Origin: CAYNGH01 sp964396845
GTDB taxonomy: Bacteria > Vulcanimicrobiota > JAJTBE01 > CAYNGH01
Direction: 5' to 3'
Length of the DNA: 14,942 bases
Assembly (NCBI GenBank): GCA_964396845.1
Contig: CAYNGH010000078.1
Span: 1-14,942, forward strand
Each line of letters starts with the position of its first letter. Positions within the stretch are counted from its first letter, which is position 1. The position numbers and the translations under genes are program-made. The notes below the pieces were generated by a model. It had not been told where the DNA came from and made no database searches. It worked only from the letters and a program-made list of their open reading frames with translations. Below are positions 14,387 through 14,942 of this stretch, one piece after another.

Positions 14387-14942
14387 AGCAGACCATCATC
14401 GGACCCCACATAGAGAGTTTCATTACTGCTGATGCATGGGGAGGATCGAACCCGTCCCCCGGTCTTGATGCGCCAGCGAACCTTGCCCCTGGTATCCAGA
14501 GAGTAGATGTAATAATCATCTCCTCCCACATATATTGCTCGGTTGGCACCAATTACCGGGGATGAAACCACTGAGCTGAAGGTCTGATACTTCCATCTCA
14601 ATGCACCGTTTATGCTGTTGATACAGTAAACATTTCGATCCGACGAACCTACAATGACTACATTCTTGCCATTGGATACCGGAGATGATGCTATTGGCCC
14701 TGCGGACTTGAATTTCCAACGGGGAGAACCGTCAGGATTTATGGCATAGAGGTTCCCATCCATGCCTCCGAAAAATATTGTGCCATTCCGGGATGTGCAG
14801 GGAGAAGACTGGATCGGCGATTTGATGGCGGTGTACCAACGGACATTCCCTCCCCGGTCCAGGCTGTAAAAATAACTGCTACCGTTAAAAGTGCCACGGC
14901 TGGCAATATATATGGAACCGTCCTGAGAGAGGGCCGGAGTCG
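14371..14942 (-). CDS. PQQ-like beta-propeller repeat protein (N-terminus outside window)
   Basis: The minus-strand frame is open from the right edge to a TGA at 14371-14373, giving 189 residues of the C-terminal part. An ATG at 14763 is internal: the repeat pattern continues upstream of it without a stop to the edge. Four blades end in RW followed by a variable strand and SSP: RWYTAIKSPIQSSPC, RWKFKSAGPIASSPV, RWKYQTFSSVVSSPV and RWRIKTGGRVRSSPC. Between them come hydrophobic strands (GTIFFGGMDGNLYAINPDG, AIYVGGDDYYIYSLD) and a closing TLYVGSDDGLLYAVR. This is the PQQ-like beta-propeller repeat shared by quinoprotein dehydrogenases, BamB-like proteins and many exported structural proteins. 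No active-site residues for quinone binding can be shown, so enzyme activity is not claimed. Members are usually exported, but the signal region is out of view. Confidence 0.9.
   Translation of the reverse strand, partial: TPALSQDGSIYIASRGTFNGSSYFYSLDRGGNVRWYTAIKSPIQSSPCTSRNGTIFFGGMDGNLYAINPDGSPRWKFKSAGPIASSPVSNGKNVVIVGSSDRNVYCINSINGALRWKYQTFSSVVSSPVIGANRAIYVGGDDYYIYSLDTRGKVRWRIKTGGRVRSSPCISSNETLYVGSDDGLLYAVR
14378..14942 (-). repeat. Tandem propeller-blade repeats, 40-41 codons each
   Basis: Successive RW landmarks in the minus-strand protein are 40, 41 and 40 residues apart, a period of 120-123 bases. The DNA copies are diverged, so this is an old protein-level duplication and not a recent DNA repeat. 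Confidence 0.8.

Noticed and set aside
14371..14763. Treating the propeller gene as starting at the ATG at 14763
   Set aside because: The same frame stays open to the right edge and continues the blade repeat upstream, so this ATG is internal.
1..14942. CRISPR arrays, tRNAs, rRNAs, insertion sequences, attachment sites
   Set aside because: No regularly spaced identical repeats, cloverleaf-like segments, transposase or integrase motifs, or terminal inverted repeats were found on reading either strand.

Overview
The window looks like ordinary bacterial chromosome from a draft or metagenome assembly: one run of Ns, GC roughly in the low fifties by eye, dense same-strand genes with short gaps or overlaps, good AGGAGG-type ribosome binding sites and frequent TTG starts. 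No rRNA, tRNA, CRISPR, insertion sequence or phage gene is visible. I cannot name the organism. The mixture of shikimate enzymes, an AmrS-type radical SAM protein, a family 4 uracil-DNA glycosylase and a propeller-repeat protein would fit a deep-branching or uncultured bacterial lineage, but that is only a guess.

Layout. Positions 3-209 are the charged C-terminal tail of an unidentified gene. Next comes dapA (237-1212), which is interrupted by a 10-N scaffold gap and carries about 26 extra codons just before it. Then udg (1224-1829) and six genes that convert DAHP to chorismate: aroA, aroE, aroC, aroK, aroB and aroQ (1826-7388). These are followed by a small exported protein of unknown function (7404-7943) and truB (7936-8886). 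Spacing from dapA to truB is between -8 and +38 bases, so one operon is likely.

After a 153-base gap a second plus-strand block begins: an AmrS-like radical SAM enzyme (9040-10065), a membrane histidine kinase (10084-11688), an overlapping LuxR-type response regulator (11681-12370) and a 667-residue B12-binding-type radical SAM protein with a C-terminal region I do not recognise (12383-14386). The last gene, a PQQ-like beta-propeller protein, lies on the minus strand, converges on the radical SAM gene with a 16-base overlap of the coding ends, and runs off the right edge.

How the genes work together. The first block is core anabolism: lysine or cell-wall diaminopimelate (dapA) and every step from DAHP to chorismate, with DAHP synthase absent from the window, plus DNA repair and tRNA modification genes in the same run. 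The second block looks like a signalling pair placed directly upstream of a radical SAM enzyme of unknown substrate. The best candidates for new biology are that enzyme with its regulators, and the exported protein between aroQ and truB, which contains two copies of a BamE/SmpA-like module.
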